NCBI GenBank assembly: GCA_934636265.1
Contig: CAKUAD010000012.1
Location: 1-56,480 of the forward strand
Direction of reading: 5' to 3'
Origin: an uncultured Flavobacterium sp.
GTDB lineage: Bacteria > Bacteroidota > Bacteroidia > Flavobacteriales > Flavobacteriaceae
Length of the DNA: 56,480 nt
Shown here: positions 34,854 to 43,937 of the stretch, piece by piece
How the letters are laid out: the number at the start of each line of letters is the position of its first letter
Position numbering within the stretch: position 1 is the first letter of the stretch
Notes under the pieces: generated by a model
What the model was told of the DNA's origin: nothing
The model's input: the letters and a program-made list of their open reading frames with translations, nothing else
The model's database searches: none
Translations under genes and position numbers: made by a program

Positions 34854-35732
34854 ATGACAATGGCACTTAACCTTACTGAGATTGAGCGGGTAAAAACGAT
34901 TAGCAAAGAGGACTTTTACCGCAACTATGTAAAGAAGCAAAAACCGGTTGTGATTGAACAGCTTACCCGCGACTGGCCTGCTTATGAAAAATGGAAACTG
35001 GGTTACATACGCGAGGTGGCCGGTGATAAGACCGTCCCTTTGTATGACGACCGACCGGTTTCGGCCAAGGACGGCTTTAACGAGGCGCACGCCAAGATGA
35101 AGATGTCTGATTACATTGACCTTTTGGAATCAGGACCTACCAACTACAGGATTTTTTTATACAACCTGATGAAGGAGGTTCCGGTGCTCAAGGGCGATTT
35201 TAAATGGCCTGACATTGGGCTTAGGCTGGTCAAGCAGTTGCCCATGCTGTTTTTTGGAGGCGAGAATTCAAAGGTGTTTATGCACTTTGACATTGATTAC
35301 TCAAACATTCTCCACTTTCACTTTCACGGAAAGAAACAGTGTGTGCTGTTTGCGCCTGATCAGACCAAGTACCTTTATAAAGTTCCGCACGCCCTGATCT
35401 CACGGGAGGATATAGACTTTGACAACCCGGATTTTGACAAATGGCCGGCGCTGGCCAAAGCGCAAGGGCTGGTTTGTACGCTAAATCACGGCGAGATGCT
35501 TTACATGCCGGAAGGTTACTGGCATTATATGAAATATTTGACACCGGGCTTTTCCATGAGCCTAAGGGCGTTTCCCCGACAGTTGTCGAACCTTTCCAAG
35601 GCGGCATACAATGTTTTTGTCATGCGTCACTTTGACAATTTTATGCGCAAGCGAAAAGGTCAAAAGTGGATTGATTACAAAAACCGTCGGGCGATCGAGG
35701 ATACTCACAAAGCGCTGGGAATCCCGGTGTAG
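34854..35732 (+). CDS. Cupin-like/JmjC-type Fe(II)/2OG hydroxylase
   Basis: A 292-residue Cupin_8/JmjC-like protein. KQKPVVIEQLTRDWPAYEKW at the start and FMHFDIDYSNILHFHFHGKKQ in the middle are typical of the family. His144 and Asp146 form the HxD iron site, and His224 in EGYWHYM is the distal ligand. Such enzymes hydroxylate protein side chains or small molecules using 2-oxoglutarate. A small acidic protein gene lies just upstream and a 38-residue membrane peptide gene just downstream. Two ATGs (34854 and 34860) are possible starts. The substrate is unknown. Confidence 0.8.
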   Translation: MTMALNLTEIERVKTISKEDFYRNYVKKQKPVVIEQLTRDWPAYEKWKLGYIREVAGDKTVPLYDDRPVSAKDGFNEAHAKMKMSDYIDLLESGPTNYRIFLYNLMKEVPVLKGDFKWPDIGLRLVKQLPMLFFGGENSKVFMHFDIDYSNILHFHFHGKKQCVLFAPDQTKYLYKVPHALISREDIDFDNPDFDKWPALAKAQGLVCTLNHGEMLYMPEGYWHYMKYLTPGFSMSLRAFPRQLSNLSKAAYNVFVMRHFDNFMRKRKGQKWIDYKNRRAIEDTHKALGIPV

Positions 35733-35754
35733 TGACTAATCCAAAACAACAATC

Positions 35755-35871
35755 ATGAACAATTTTTTACGGGCGATCATCGCAGGATGGGGCGCCAAAA
35801 AACTGGGAGGTGGCTGCCTGGGAACGATAATCGTCTTTGTGATTATCTGGTGGCTGCTGGGAATGTTCTAG
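35755..35871 (+). CDS. Tiny single-helix membrane protein
   Basis: A 38-residue frame 22 bases after the hydroxylase gene. A short amphipathic start (MNNFLRAIIAGWGAKKLGGG) is followed by a hydrophobic helix (about 21-38, with IVFVIIWWLLGMF). It is followed at once by a good terminator, as expected for the last gene of a transcript. The family is not recognised. Confidence 0.5.
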   Translation: MNNFLRAIIAGWGAKKLGGGCLGTIIVFVIIWWLLGMF

Positions 35872-35876
35872 TAAAG

Positions 35877-35903
35877 AGCTGCTTTAGGGCAGCTTTTTTT
35901 TTG
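35877..35903 (+). terminator. Rho-independent terminator
   Basis: AGCTGC, loop TTTAGG, GCAGCT, then a run of nine T. It ends the hydroxylase transcript. Confidence 0.8.
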
Positions 35904-35931
35904 CAACGCAATACGCCAGTTTATAGTAATT

Positions 35932-36504
35932 TTAAACGGGGCACGGTTTAAATGATTCAGCCGTGGCTTTCCTTTCAGTTAAGTAAATAAAGTTTGAATA
36001 GTCATCGTATGCGCTGACATCTTCGGTTAAATGGAATAAGTGTAGGTCGACGAGCTTTTGGGCAAATTCGTTATAGGATTGACAAGTTTTTAGAATTTTT
36101 TCATAATGAACCAGGTAATCCCTAATTTTTTCTCGTTTTGTTTTGTCATAGCTTGGAAATGCATCATAGATAAGCTTGTATATTGTAGGCTCTTTTTCAC
36201 CAAATAACTTAATATCGATGAGACTCGACTTAAAAAAGTTTAACATCGCATTATCAAACTGATTCAAATCGATGTAGATAAAGAACTTTTCAAGATATGC
36301 CTGCCTGAAGGTCGGGTCTTGTTCGATGCATTTATCGAGAAACTGAATGCATCCGGCAAAGTCGTTTATCTTTCTTCGGATCATTGCCGACCGAAAGTTT
36401 TCATCGGTGGAATCCTTAAAATTAGGCATCAGTGATTTTTGGGAAATTTTCACCAAATCCGCTTTGGTATCGAACAAGTAAACAATCTTAGGTTTCTTAG
36501 CCAT
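35932..36504 (-). CDS. TPR-like hypothetical protein
   Basis: A 190-residue soluble protein. Residues about 40-100 look like one or two TPR-type helix pairs (RKINDFAGCIQFLDKCIEQD, FRQAYLEKFFIYIDLNQFDNA). The rest is helical and rich in Lys, Tyr and Phe. The gene is visibly more AT-rich than its neighbours (many AAA, TTT, AAT codons), which suggests separate acquisition. It stands alone between two genes of opposite direction. The function is unknown. Confidence 0.65.
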   Translation of the reverse strand: MAKKPKIVYLFDTKADLVKISQKSLMPNFKDSTDENFRSAMIRRKINDFAGCIQFLDKCIEQDPTFRQAYLEKFFIYIDLNQFDNAMLNFFKSSLIDIKLFGEKEPTIYKLIYDAFPSYDKTKREKIRDYLVHYEKILKTCQSYNEFAQKLVDLHLFHLTEDVSAYDDYSNFIYLTERKATAESFKPCPV

Positions 36505-36607
36505 TTGTTTTGAGTTAGATTAACAAAAAGTTCCCGACTGCTCAATATACAAATTTCTTTTGAATTATTCCCTGACTTATGTCCTGATTTTTAAAGTGTT
36601 GCGTGGA

Positions 36608-36615
36608 TATCTTTG
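36608..36615 (+). promoter_or_regulatory. -7 box TATCTTTG
   Basis: A perfect TAnnTTTG 23 bases before the CBS-protein ATG at 36639. Confidence 0.5.
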
Positions 36616-36638
36616 GGATATAAATCAAATAAAACACC

Positions 36639-37058
36639 ATGAAACACCGAGTTCCCGTTACCGAGATCATGAGCAAAACGCTCGTAACCCTGAATCTGAC
36701 CAATGATTTGACCCTGGCCGAAACGCTTTTCAAGCAACACAAGATTAGGCATATTCCTGTTGTAAGCGGCAAAAAGATCATCGGAATGTTGAGTTATACT
36801 GATTTGTTGCGTATTTCATTTGCCGATGCGGTTGAAGACGATGCCGAAAGCGTCGATACGATTGTTTATGACATGTTCTCGATTGAACAGGTCATGACGC
36901 GTAAAGTTACGGTAATCAGTCCCGATACGACCATCCGCGAAGCTGCCGAGATTCTGGCCGCCAATGAATACCATTCCCTTCCGGTATGCAAAGACGACGA
37001 GTTGGTGGGAATCATCACCACCACCGACATCATACGCTACTTCCTGGAACAGTATTGA
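36639..37058 (+). CDS. CBS-domain pair protein
   Basis: A 139-residue protein made of two CBS domains (about 5-60 and 78-138). VTEIMSKTLVTLNLTNDLTL, RHIPVVSGKKIIGMLSYTDLL and the repeat VMTRKVTVISPDTTIREAAE ... HSLPVCKDDELVGIITTTDIIRYF are typical. Stand-alone CBS pairs bind adenosine nucleotides and act as sensors, but the partner is not apparent here. A perfect -7 box precedes it. Confidence 0.83.
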   Translation: MKHRVPVTEIMSKTLVTLNLTNDLTLAETLFKQHKIRHIPVVSGKKIIGMLSYTDLLRISFADAVEDDAESVDTIVYDMFSIEQVMTRKVTVISPDTTIREAAEILAANEYHSLPVCKDDELVGIITTTDIIRYFLEQY

Positions 37059-37132
37059 ATTTTGTAAAACATTGGGGATAATCCGTAAGACTGTTGCCGG
37101 ACCGGCCAAGTACCTTTACGAAAAATAAAGTT

Positions 37133-37318
37133 ATGAAAACGCCGCAACCACAAAACCAAAACCAGCATCCGGGCCAGGACAACCGCCGCGACACGCAAAA
37201 ACACCGCTACGCGGATCACGATGAGAAACTTACCGATGACGCTAATTTTAAAGAAGGAAAACCCAAAACCGACCTGGATTTCAGGAATACCCTCGACAAC
37301 CTTGAGGCCAAAAAATAG
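37133..37318 (+). CDS. Small hydrophilic protein
   Basis: A 61-residue protein with no hydrophobic segment, rich in Gln, Asn, Asp and Lys (PQPQNQNQHPGQDNRRDTQK at the start). It is probably disordered. TACCTTTA, close to a -7 box, lies about 15 bases upstream of the ATG and a terminator follows. An upstream in-frame TTG at 37094 lies ahead of the box and is rejected. The function is unknown. Confidence 0.5.
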   Translation: MKTPQPQNQNQHPGQDNRRDTQKHRYADHDEKLTDDANFKEGKPKTDLDFRNTLDNLEAKK

Positions 37319-37348
37319 CAGCCTCCCTGACTAACCTAACCCAATCTT

Positions 37349-37380
37349 AAAAGCAGCGCTCACCCGCTGCTTTTATTTTT
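37349..37380. terminator. Bidirectional rho-independent terminator
   Basis: AAAAGCAGCG, loop CTCACC, CGCTGCTTTT, then ATTTTTTC. The 10-bp stem sits between convergent genes and its distal part overlaps the last codons of the GH130 gene. Confidence 0.8.
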
Positions 37381-38833
37381 TCAGGATTTTATCGAGCAGT
37401 TTTTGCAAGTTCACTGCGGCAAATGTCGAGCTGTGATCAGACAAACCGTATGGAATGATGATTTCGCCGTTGTGGACAATGCTGCCGCAGGAATACACCA
37501 CATTAGGGACATATCCTTCGCGCTCGTCGGGATTGGGCATGATGAGCGGCTCGCTTAGGCGGCCAAGTTCAATCTCGGGATTCTCCAGATCGAGCAGACA
37601 GGCACCAATACTGTAACGCCGCATTGGGCCAACGGCATGGGTAATGACCAGCCACCCTTGCGGAGTTTCTATCGGCGAACCGCAATTTCCTATCTGGACG
37701 AGTTCCCAGGTGTGCTGCGGCGACTGGATTTTGATAGGTTCATCCCACACATTGATATTGTCGGAATACATTATGTAGTTGTTCCAGCCGTCTACGCGCG
37801 CCAACATCACGTACTTTCCGTTGATTTTTCTTGGAAAAAGCGCCAGATTCTTGTTTCGCGCACCCGTTCCGTGCAGCGGGCTGGTTCTAAAGTCGTAAAA
37901 ATCAGTGGTGCGCAAAAGTTTGGGCATGATGTGCGTGCCGTCATATGCGGTATAGGTAGCATAGTAGACGCTGCTGCCGTCGTCGCGGGTAAACTTTACA
38001 AACCTGGCATCTTCAATTCCCTTGCTTTCAAGGCTTGAAATGGGGAAAATCACGCGGTCGCTGATGTCGGTATCCTTGGAAAAACTGATGCTGCGGTAAC
38101 TGTCGGACAGCGCAAGCAAAAGATGGTACTGCCGGATAGTCCGTTGGCTTTCCTCCCCTTGGGTACTTTCCATCACGGCTTTTCGCAACGATTCATAATC
38201 AAATTCGTCGTTAAGTACTTTGTCGAGTGCATCAATTATCTCCAGATCGATGCCCTCGTCGGCAGCTTTTTTCAAGAAAAGGCCTTTTTTGTAAATGACA
38301 TTCCGGATGCGTTCGGCCTCATCGACATAATTCCCGGACGGAATCACCGTGATGTTGTTGTCCTTGTCAATGATGGCACGCCGGAACACCATTGATGACA
38401 CATGGCCCTCTCCCACGGCGCGAAAGCTCAGGATGACTCTTTGTTGGCCTTCTTCCAGGTTTGACCTGTCGGGATCCTCTACGATTGACGGATTGAAAAA
38501 CGCTGCCGACTCAATGGAATACTCATGGGTAAAGTACGCCCCAATCAACAACTTGGTATACTCGTCAATAGCCGATAAAGTGTAACCGGCGCGCTCTATA
38601 TAGGGCTCGACGCGTTCACAATGCTTAAGAAGTTTTGTGGTGATACTGCGGTGGCGTTTGGAAAAATCCTGCAGCAAGGGCGACACCTCGGCAAATACCT
38701 GTTCCTTGGTCAGGGTCATCACCTTTTGTATCAAAATCACGGCGCGCTCCTCACCGGTAAAAAAGAAACGCGCAATGACGCGGCGCGGATCGGGCGAAAC
38801 TTTTTCCGATTTTCGCTTTATCGACAATCTCAT
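37373..38833 (-). CDS. GH130-family glycosidase/phosphorylase
   Basis: A 486-residue protein of the five-bladed propeller GH130 family, which cleaves beta-mannosides by phosphorolysis or hydrolysis. The second half holds the family pattern: EDARFVKFTRDDGSSVYYATY, LFPRKINGKYVMLARVDGW, QIGNCGSPIETPQGWLVITH, and LIMPNPDEREGYVPNVVYSCG. The first 120 residues are an extra, mainly helical region. There is no signal peptide, so it should act in the cytosol. The specificity subgroup cannot be told by eye. It is a single-gene unit bounded by the terminator at 37349. Confidence 0.82.
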   Translation of the reverse strand: MRLSIKRKSEKVSPDPRRVIARFFFTGEERAVILIQKVMTLTKEQVFAEVSPLLQDFSKRHRSITTKLLKHCERVEPYIERAGYTLSAIDEYTKLLIGAYFTHEYSIESAAFFNPSIVEDPDRSNLEEGQQRVILSFRAVGEGHVSSMVFRRAIIDKDNNITVIPSGNYVDEAERIRNVIYKKGLFLKKAADEGIDLEIIDALDKVLNDEFDYESLRKAVMESTQGEESQRTIRQYHLLLALSDSYRSISFSKDTDISDRVIFPISSLESKGIEDARFVKFTRDDGSSVYYATYTAYDGTHIMPKLLRTTDFYDFRTSPLHGTGARNKNLALFPRKINGKYVMLARVDGWNNYIMYSDNINVWDEPIKIQSPQHTWELVQIGNCGSPIETPQGWLVITHAVGPMRRYSIGACLLDLENPEIELGRLSEPLIMPNPDEREGYVPNVVYSCGSIVHNGEIIIPYGLSDHSSTFAAVNLQKLLDKILKK

Positions 38834-38908
38834 ACGGATAGTTTTCCTCTAAGATACGATATTCCGCAATTTGCTATCAACCCCAATATTGCAAAAAAAT
38901 ACTTAATG

Positions 38909-41416
38909 TCAGCGCTTTAATGAAAAGTGCGAACGGAATTCACGCGGGACGCCGTTTTCCAGATAACTTACCACAAACCAGTAATCGGAGGCTGGCATTA
39001 CCTGGCCGTTATAGGTTCCGTCCCAACCCACACCTGCAGGCGCAATCTGCTTGAGCAGTTTCCCGTAACGGTCAAAAATGCTGATGCGCGCCTGATCCTG
39101 AAACGTTAGATCAAAAATATTCCAGGTGTCGTGAATCCCATCGCCGTTTGGCGTAAAATAAAACGGATAATTGACCAGGTTGATCACATCGGTAAACGAA
39201 ACCGGCGTAATGCAATCATTGGCGTCATAAATCGTAAAACTGTGCAATCCGCCCGGCACATTGGTAAACACATTGGATTCCTGAAGCGGACCGTAGTCTA
39301 ACTGGTACAGGAAATTGCCCGGCTGGCTTACCAAAATAGTCACCGTGCCTGATTCAAAATACCCGCTAGTTTCCCAGGTTGGATTGGGCGCAACCACCGG
39401 ATGGGCCGTAACGGTTATGGTCTGGTTAGAGGCGCACTGTCCGGGATTGGGCGTAAATTCATAGGTTGCCGATGCCAATGCGGGATCAATTACCGGCGGA
39501 CTCCAGACACCCTGGTAGCCCTGCGGAGAAACTTGGGCGAGCACCGGCACGGCCTGATCCTGACAGAATGAAATATCGCTGAATCCGGGACTTTCGGGCT
39601 GGTTGACAGTGATCTGCATGGTGTATTGGTTGGCGCATTCGCCCGCCAAAGGAACAAAAAGATAGCTGCCGCTTTGGGTGTTGGACACTGTTGCCGGCGA
39701 CCAGGTTCCCTGGATTCCGTTTAACGAAGTGGTGGGCAAAACAGGAGCCGTATCTCCGGCGCAAAATGCGGAAACGGGCTGGAACTGTGGCATGGTACGC
39801 GCAATCACGCGAACGGTCATTTGGGCTGTAGCGGCACAATTTCCGGCCGTTGGCGTAAAGGTGTACGTTGTGTTTCCGACAGTCGAAACGTTAATGGCTG
39901 ACGGCGACCAGGTTCCCTGAATTCCTTCGAGCGACGTTGTTGGCAAGGCCGGAATTCCCGTCGTCTGGTGACACAAGTCGGGAATCGGGCTAAAAGTAGG
40001 TGTTCCGGATGGCGTAATATTCATCGAAACTTGGAAAGACGGAGTCGTCACGCATTGTCCGGCGGCTGCCGTAAAGGTATAGACCGTCGTTCCGGGATTT
40101 GCCGTAGAGACCACCGAGGGATTCCAGGAGCCGGAAATAGGCGTCGTGTTGCTGGAAACCATAGGCAACGCGGGCGCGATCGCTCCCTGGCATAACGTCA
40201 TCGAATTGGTCAGCCCATTAAACTGCAGTGTTTGGCTGGGTACAATCTGTACGTTGAGTACGAATGGCGTTGCACACTGACTGGTATTGGGTGTAAAAGT
40301 GTAAGTACCGCTTTGATTTGTATTGACCGTTGACGGGTTCCAGGTGCCGGTGACGCCGTTAAGCGATGTGTTGGTAAGTTGCGGAACTCCGGTATTCGCA
40401 CCCGAACAAAGCGTGACGTTGTTGTTAAACGCAAAACTCGGGCTACCGTTGGGTGGTGTCACCGTAACATTTACCACCCGTTGCATGGCGCAAGGGAAAA
40501 GTGTGGGGTTTGGTGTAAACGTATGCGGGAAAGTTCCTGCCGCAGAGGTGTTTACCGTAGGCGGATTCCAGGTTCCCGTGATGCCGTTGTTGGATGTGGT
40601 GGGCAGATAATTTGGCGGTGCCGGCGTTCCCTGGCAGATGGGCGCAATGGAAAAATCAGGTGTTTGAGGTGGCTGACCCGTTATAGTCACGGTTTGGGGC
40701 GCGTAACAGGCTGATGTAAAAGTATAGGTTCGCGTTCCCGCCTGAACGGTTGTGGGCGACCAGGTTCCGCTGATGCCGTTGGGCGATGTGGTGGGCAGCA
40801 CCTCCCCCACGCATCTTGTGGTATTGTTATACGGGAAATCAGGATTACTGCCCGGTACAAAGCCAATGGCGCGTTTGGGCGGATGGCAGACACCATTCCA
40901 GGCCACCGTAAAATCAACAGGTTGGTTGGCCGATACGCCCGTAACAAAAAATGATGTAGGCGCCACCTGATTGACTACAACCGGAGGACCGCCGGCTATC
41001 GAATAGGTGATGGTAAAACTGGTCTGCCCGATATCCTGAAAGTCAAAAAATACCGATGTCGCCGTAGAACTTGAACAGATCGTGTACAAAAAGCTATTAC
41101 CGGTGGGCGTATTGGTGCCTATGGTTACGCGAACCAACTTGACCTCGGTACACGTCGGGGTGACGTTCTTGATGAAATAAATCCCACTTTGGGTTATGGC
41201 CGTCGGGTTGGCGAGCGGCGCTGTGGCGCTGGCATTGAGCCAATACGAGAGCGTACCAAGGTTGGTGCTTCCGGCCGTGATGGCGGGCAATGTAATGTTG
41301 ACCGGGCCGTTTTGGCATGGCGGGTCATTGACTACCAATCCGCATCCCTGACCAAAGCCCAAGGAATAGAACATCAAGGCCAATAACAACAATGAGGATT
41401 GTAGGGCTTTACACAT
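38909..41416 (-). CDS. T9SS type B adhesin-like protein with seven-fold repeat
   Basis: An 835-residue exported protein: signal peptide (LLLLALMFYSLGFGQG), then a series of about seven repeats of 75-80 residues between roughly 200 and 690. Each has the pattern LPTTSxNGIxGTWxPxxV followed by TYTFTPxxGQCA. They resemble Ig-like surface modules. The end, from YPFYFTPNGDGIHDTWNI to REFRSHFSLKR, is the gliding-motility-associated/T9SS type B C-terminal domain. The protein is probably attached to the cell surface or released and may serve adhesion. It is a single-gene unit. Confidence 0.85.
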   Translation of the reverse strand: MCKALQSSLLLLALMFYSLGFGQGCGLVVNDPPCQNGPVNITLPAITAGSTNLGTLSYWLNASATAPLANPTAITQSGIYFIKNVTPTCTEVKLVRVTIGTNTPTGNSFLYTICSSSTATSVFFDFQDIGQTSFTITYSIAGGPPVVVNQVAPTSFFVTGVSANQPVDFTVAWNGVCHPPKRAIGFVPGSNPDFPYNNTTRCVGEVLPTTSPNGISGTWSPTTVQAGTRTYTFTSACYAPQTVTITGQPPQTPDFSIAPICQGTPAPPNYLPTTSNNGITGTWNPPTVNTSAAGTFPHTFTPNPTLFPCAMQRVVNVTVTPPNGSPSFAFNNNVTLCSGANTGVPQLTNTSLNGVTGTWNPSTVNTNQSGTYTFTPNTSQCATPFVLNVQIVPSQTLQFNGLTNSMTLCQGAIAPALPMVSSNTTPISGSWNPSVVSTANPGTTVYTFTAAAGQCVTTPSFQVSMNITPSGTPTFSPIPDLCHQTTGIPALPTTSLEGIQGTWSPSAINVSTVGNTTYTFTPTAGNCAATAQMTVRVIARTMPQFQPVSAFCAGDTAPVLPTTSLNGIQGTWSPATVSNTQSGSYLFVPLAGECANQYTMQITVNQPESPGFSDISFCQDQAVPVLAQVSPQGYQGVWSPPVIDPALASATYEFTPNPGQCASNQTITVTAHPVVAPNPTWETSGYFESGTVTILVSQPGNFLYQLDYGPLQESNVFTNVPGGLHSFTIYDANDCITPVSFTDVINLVNYPFYFTPNGDGIHDTWNIFDLTFQDQARISIFDRYGKLLKQIAPAGVGWDGTYNGQVMPASDYWFVVSYLENGVPREFRSHFSLKR

Positions 41417-41501
41417 TGCAGGCTAATTAACAGTACAAATAAAATTATTTATACTGACAATTTAAACGTTGGCGGCAAGATTTCTAAAAAAAATCTTAAA
41501 A

Positions 41502-43478
41502 TTAATATGCCATCAGTTCTTTAAGTGCCTGCTCGAATCGGCCTTTGGGCAGATATTGATCTTCCAGAGCCTTGGTAAACGGAATCGGGGTTTCCAAACT
41601 GGCGACGCGCTTGACCGGCCCGTCGAGATATTCAAAGCAATCTTCCATAATCATGGCCGATATGTCGCTGGCAATACCGCCAAACATTGAATCTTCCTGA
41701 ATAATTATCGCTTTGTTGGTCTTTTTAACCGATGCATAAACCGTTTCCTTGTCAAGCGGCTGTAAAGTTCGCAGGTCGATCAGATCGGCTGAAATCTGAG
41801 GATTCAGATCCAAGGTTTCAATCGCCCAGTGAACGGCTGCCCCAAATGCAATGATGGTAATATCCTTCCCTTCGCGAAGCAGATGAGCCTTACCCAGTGG
41901 CAAGGTGTAGTAATCTTTTGGAACGTCCTGGTAAATGCTGCGATACAACAACTTGTGTTCAAAGAACATCACCGGGTTGGGATCGTTGATCGAGGCGTTC
42001 AAAAGTCCTTTGGCGTCGTATGGGAATGCCGGATAAACCACTTTTAATCCAGGCGTTTTGGTAAACCAGGCTTCGTTGGTCTGTGAGTGGAAAGGTCCGG
42101 CCTGTGTTCCTCCCCCGCAGGGCATCCGCACCACGACGTCGGCGTGCTCGTTCCAGCGGTAGTGGACTTTTGCCAGATAATTTACAATTGGGTTGAATCC
42201 GGTTGAGACAAAGTCGGCAAACTGCATTTCGACGATAGCTTTGTATCCGTTGATGGACAATCCCATGCCGGTTGAAACCACTGCCGATTCGCAAATTGGC
42301 GTATTGAGGATGCGATGCTTTCCGAACTCATCGACAAATCCTTCAGTAATTTTAAACGCACCACCGTACTCGGCAATGTCCTGACCCATAATGACCAGGT
42401 TGTCATGCCGATGCATCGATTCACGAAGCGCCTGGGTAATGGCATCGACAAAGCGAATATTGGCTTTATCGCCCTGGGCCTGAACCAGTTCAAAGGTATG
42501 CGGCTTGTATACATCGCCCAACTCTGTTTCCAGGCTGGCCACGATTTCAGCCTCGGTATTGGCCATTAACAAATGATTGTCAATCTCGGCTTTAATTTCT
42601 TCACGCCATTGTTCGTCCTTGTCAACGCGCAAAATATTTTGTTTGATAAGGTAACGACGGAAATTGTCCACCGGATCTTTTTCGGCCCACATGTCCATCA
42701 ATTCCTGTGGAACGTACTTGGTCCCACTCGCCTCTTCGTGACCGCGCATTCGGAAGGTTTTGAACTCAACCAGTACCGGTCTTGGATTCTTGCGCATCGA
42801 TTCGACGATTTCAGTAAGTTCGGTATAAACCTCCAGGATGTTATTGCCGTCAATGATGTGAGCTTCCATTCCGTATCCTACACCTTTGTCGGCCAGGTTT
42901 TCACAGCGATATTGCTCATTTGTAGGCGTTGACAGTCCGTATCCGTTGTTCTCGATAATAAAAAGCACCGGCAAATCCCAGACAGCCGCAATGTTTAGCG
43001 CTTCGTGAAAATCGCCCTCGCTCGTAGCGCCCTCACCGGTAAAAACCGCGGTGGCTTTGTGATTCTTTTTGAGCTTGTTGGCCAGCGCAATCCCATCGGC
43101 CACGCCAAGCTGCGGACCAAGGTGCGAGATCATGCCAATGATTTTGTACTCCTGCGTTCCAAAGTGAAAAGAGCGATCGCGGCCTTTGGTAAATCCTGAA
43201 GCCTTGCCCTGCCACTGCGAAAACAGTCGGTAGAGCGGGATGTCGCGTCCGGTAAAAACGCCCAGGTTACGGTGCATCGGCAAGATGTATTCGTCAGGTT
43301 GCATCACCGCAGTGACACCTACTGAGATAGCCTCTTGTCCGATTCCTGAAAACCACTTGGAAACCTTGCCCTGACGGATCAGGATAAGCATTTTTTCTTC
43401 AATAAGACGTGGCTTCAACAGCCGCTTGTACAAATCGAGCAACGTCTCGTCACTCAGGTTTTTCCGCTCAAAATTCAT
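41502..43478 (-). CDS. 2-oxoisovalerate dehydrogenase E1, fused alpha and beta subunits
   Basis: A 658-residue thiamine-diphosphate enzyme of the branched-chain 2-oxoacid dehydrogenase complex. Residues 1 to about 325 are the alpha part: SGIGQEAISVGV and the TPP motif GEGATSEGDFHEALNIAAVW ... ENN. Residues about 340-658 are the beta part: RESMHRHDNLVIMGQDIAEY, GTQAGPFHSQTNEAWFTKTP and a transketolase C-terminal domain. It decarboxylates the oxoacids of Val, Leu and Ile, supplying branched acyl-CoA for the iso-fatty acids typical of Bacteroidetes. The fused form is common in that phylum. A perfect -7 box (TATTTTTG) lies 21 bases upstream. Confidence 0.9.
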   Translation of the reverse strand: MNFERKNLSDETLLDLYKRLLKPRLIEEKMLILIRQGKVSKWFSGIGQEAISVGVTAVMQPDEYILPMHRNLGVFTGRDIPLYRLFSQWQGKASGFTKGRDRSFHFGTQEYKIIGMISHLGPQLGVADGIALANKLKKNHKATAVFTGEGATSEGDFHEALNIAAVWDLPVLFIIENNGYGLSTPTNEQYRCENLADKGVGYGMEAHIIDGNNILEVYTELTEIVESMRKNPRPVLVEFKTFRMRGHEEASGTKYVPQELMDMWAEKDPVDNFRRYLIKQNILRVDKDEQWREEIKAEIDNHLLMANTEAEIVASLETELGDVYKPHTFELVQAQGDKANIRFVDAITQALRESMHRHDNLVIMGQDIAEYGGAFKITEGFVDEFGKHRILNTPICESAVVSTGMGLSINGYKAIVEMQFADFVSTGFNPIVNYLAKVHYRWNEHADVVVRMPCGGGTQAGPFHSQTNEAWFTKTPGLKVVYPAFPYDAKGLLNASINDPNPVMFFEHKLLYRSIYQDVPKDYYTLPLGKAHLLREGKDITIIAFGAAVHWAIETLDLNPQISADLIDLRTLQPLDKETVYASVKKTNKAIIIQEDSMFGGIASDISAMIMEDCFEYLDGPVKRVASLETPIPFTKALEDQYLPKGRFEQALKELMAY

Positions 43479-43498
43479 AAAACAGGTATAAACGCGGT

Positions 43499-43506
43499 CA
43501 AAAATA
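43499..43506 (-). promoter_or_regulatory. -7 box TATTTTTG
   Basis: The plus strand reads CAAAAATA, giving a perfect TAnnTTTG on the minus strand 21 bases before the E1 start. Confidence 0.55.
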
Positions 43507-43618
43507 CTAAATAGATAGGGTAAAAAGGAATCGGGAATGGAAATTTTGAACGATTGGATGTGAAAGGACGTTTTCTAAGATGGCAGGAATGGATAAAAGA
43601 AATTTAAAAAGTTGAAAA

Positions 43619-43860
43619 TTGCGATTCTCGTTTAAGGCTTCCGCCTGAAGTATTGTGAATAATAGAGAGAAAACCTGAAGTTTGGGATTTAAAATCTGAC
43701 CTCTCAACATGAAATCCTTGGCATCGGTACCATACGGATAAAACCAAGGTCAATTTGCTATCTGAAAATTTAAGAATTTTTACAGATAATCTGTATTGGG
43801 GTTACATCTGATTTTCGTACGGGATAACCCATTCTTCCCCTACCCATCGGTGCAAAGTTA
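43619..43860 (-). repeat. Direct repeat, copy 1 (about 240 bp)
   Basis: About nine-tenths identical by eye to 43938-44178. On the minus strand it opens with TAACTTTG (43860-43853), a perfect -7 box. About five bases later a 25-codon frame begins (ATG 43847, stop ending at 43770). The palindrome TACAGATAATCTGTA is at 43781-43795, and GGTACC lies further on. Confidence 0.75.
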
Positions 43861-43937
43861 AACGAAAAATCAATGCATCCGGTACAGAAATTCTACCGAA
43901 TTTGTTAACGTAGAGAGGGAATCTGAAAATTTCATTA

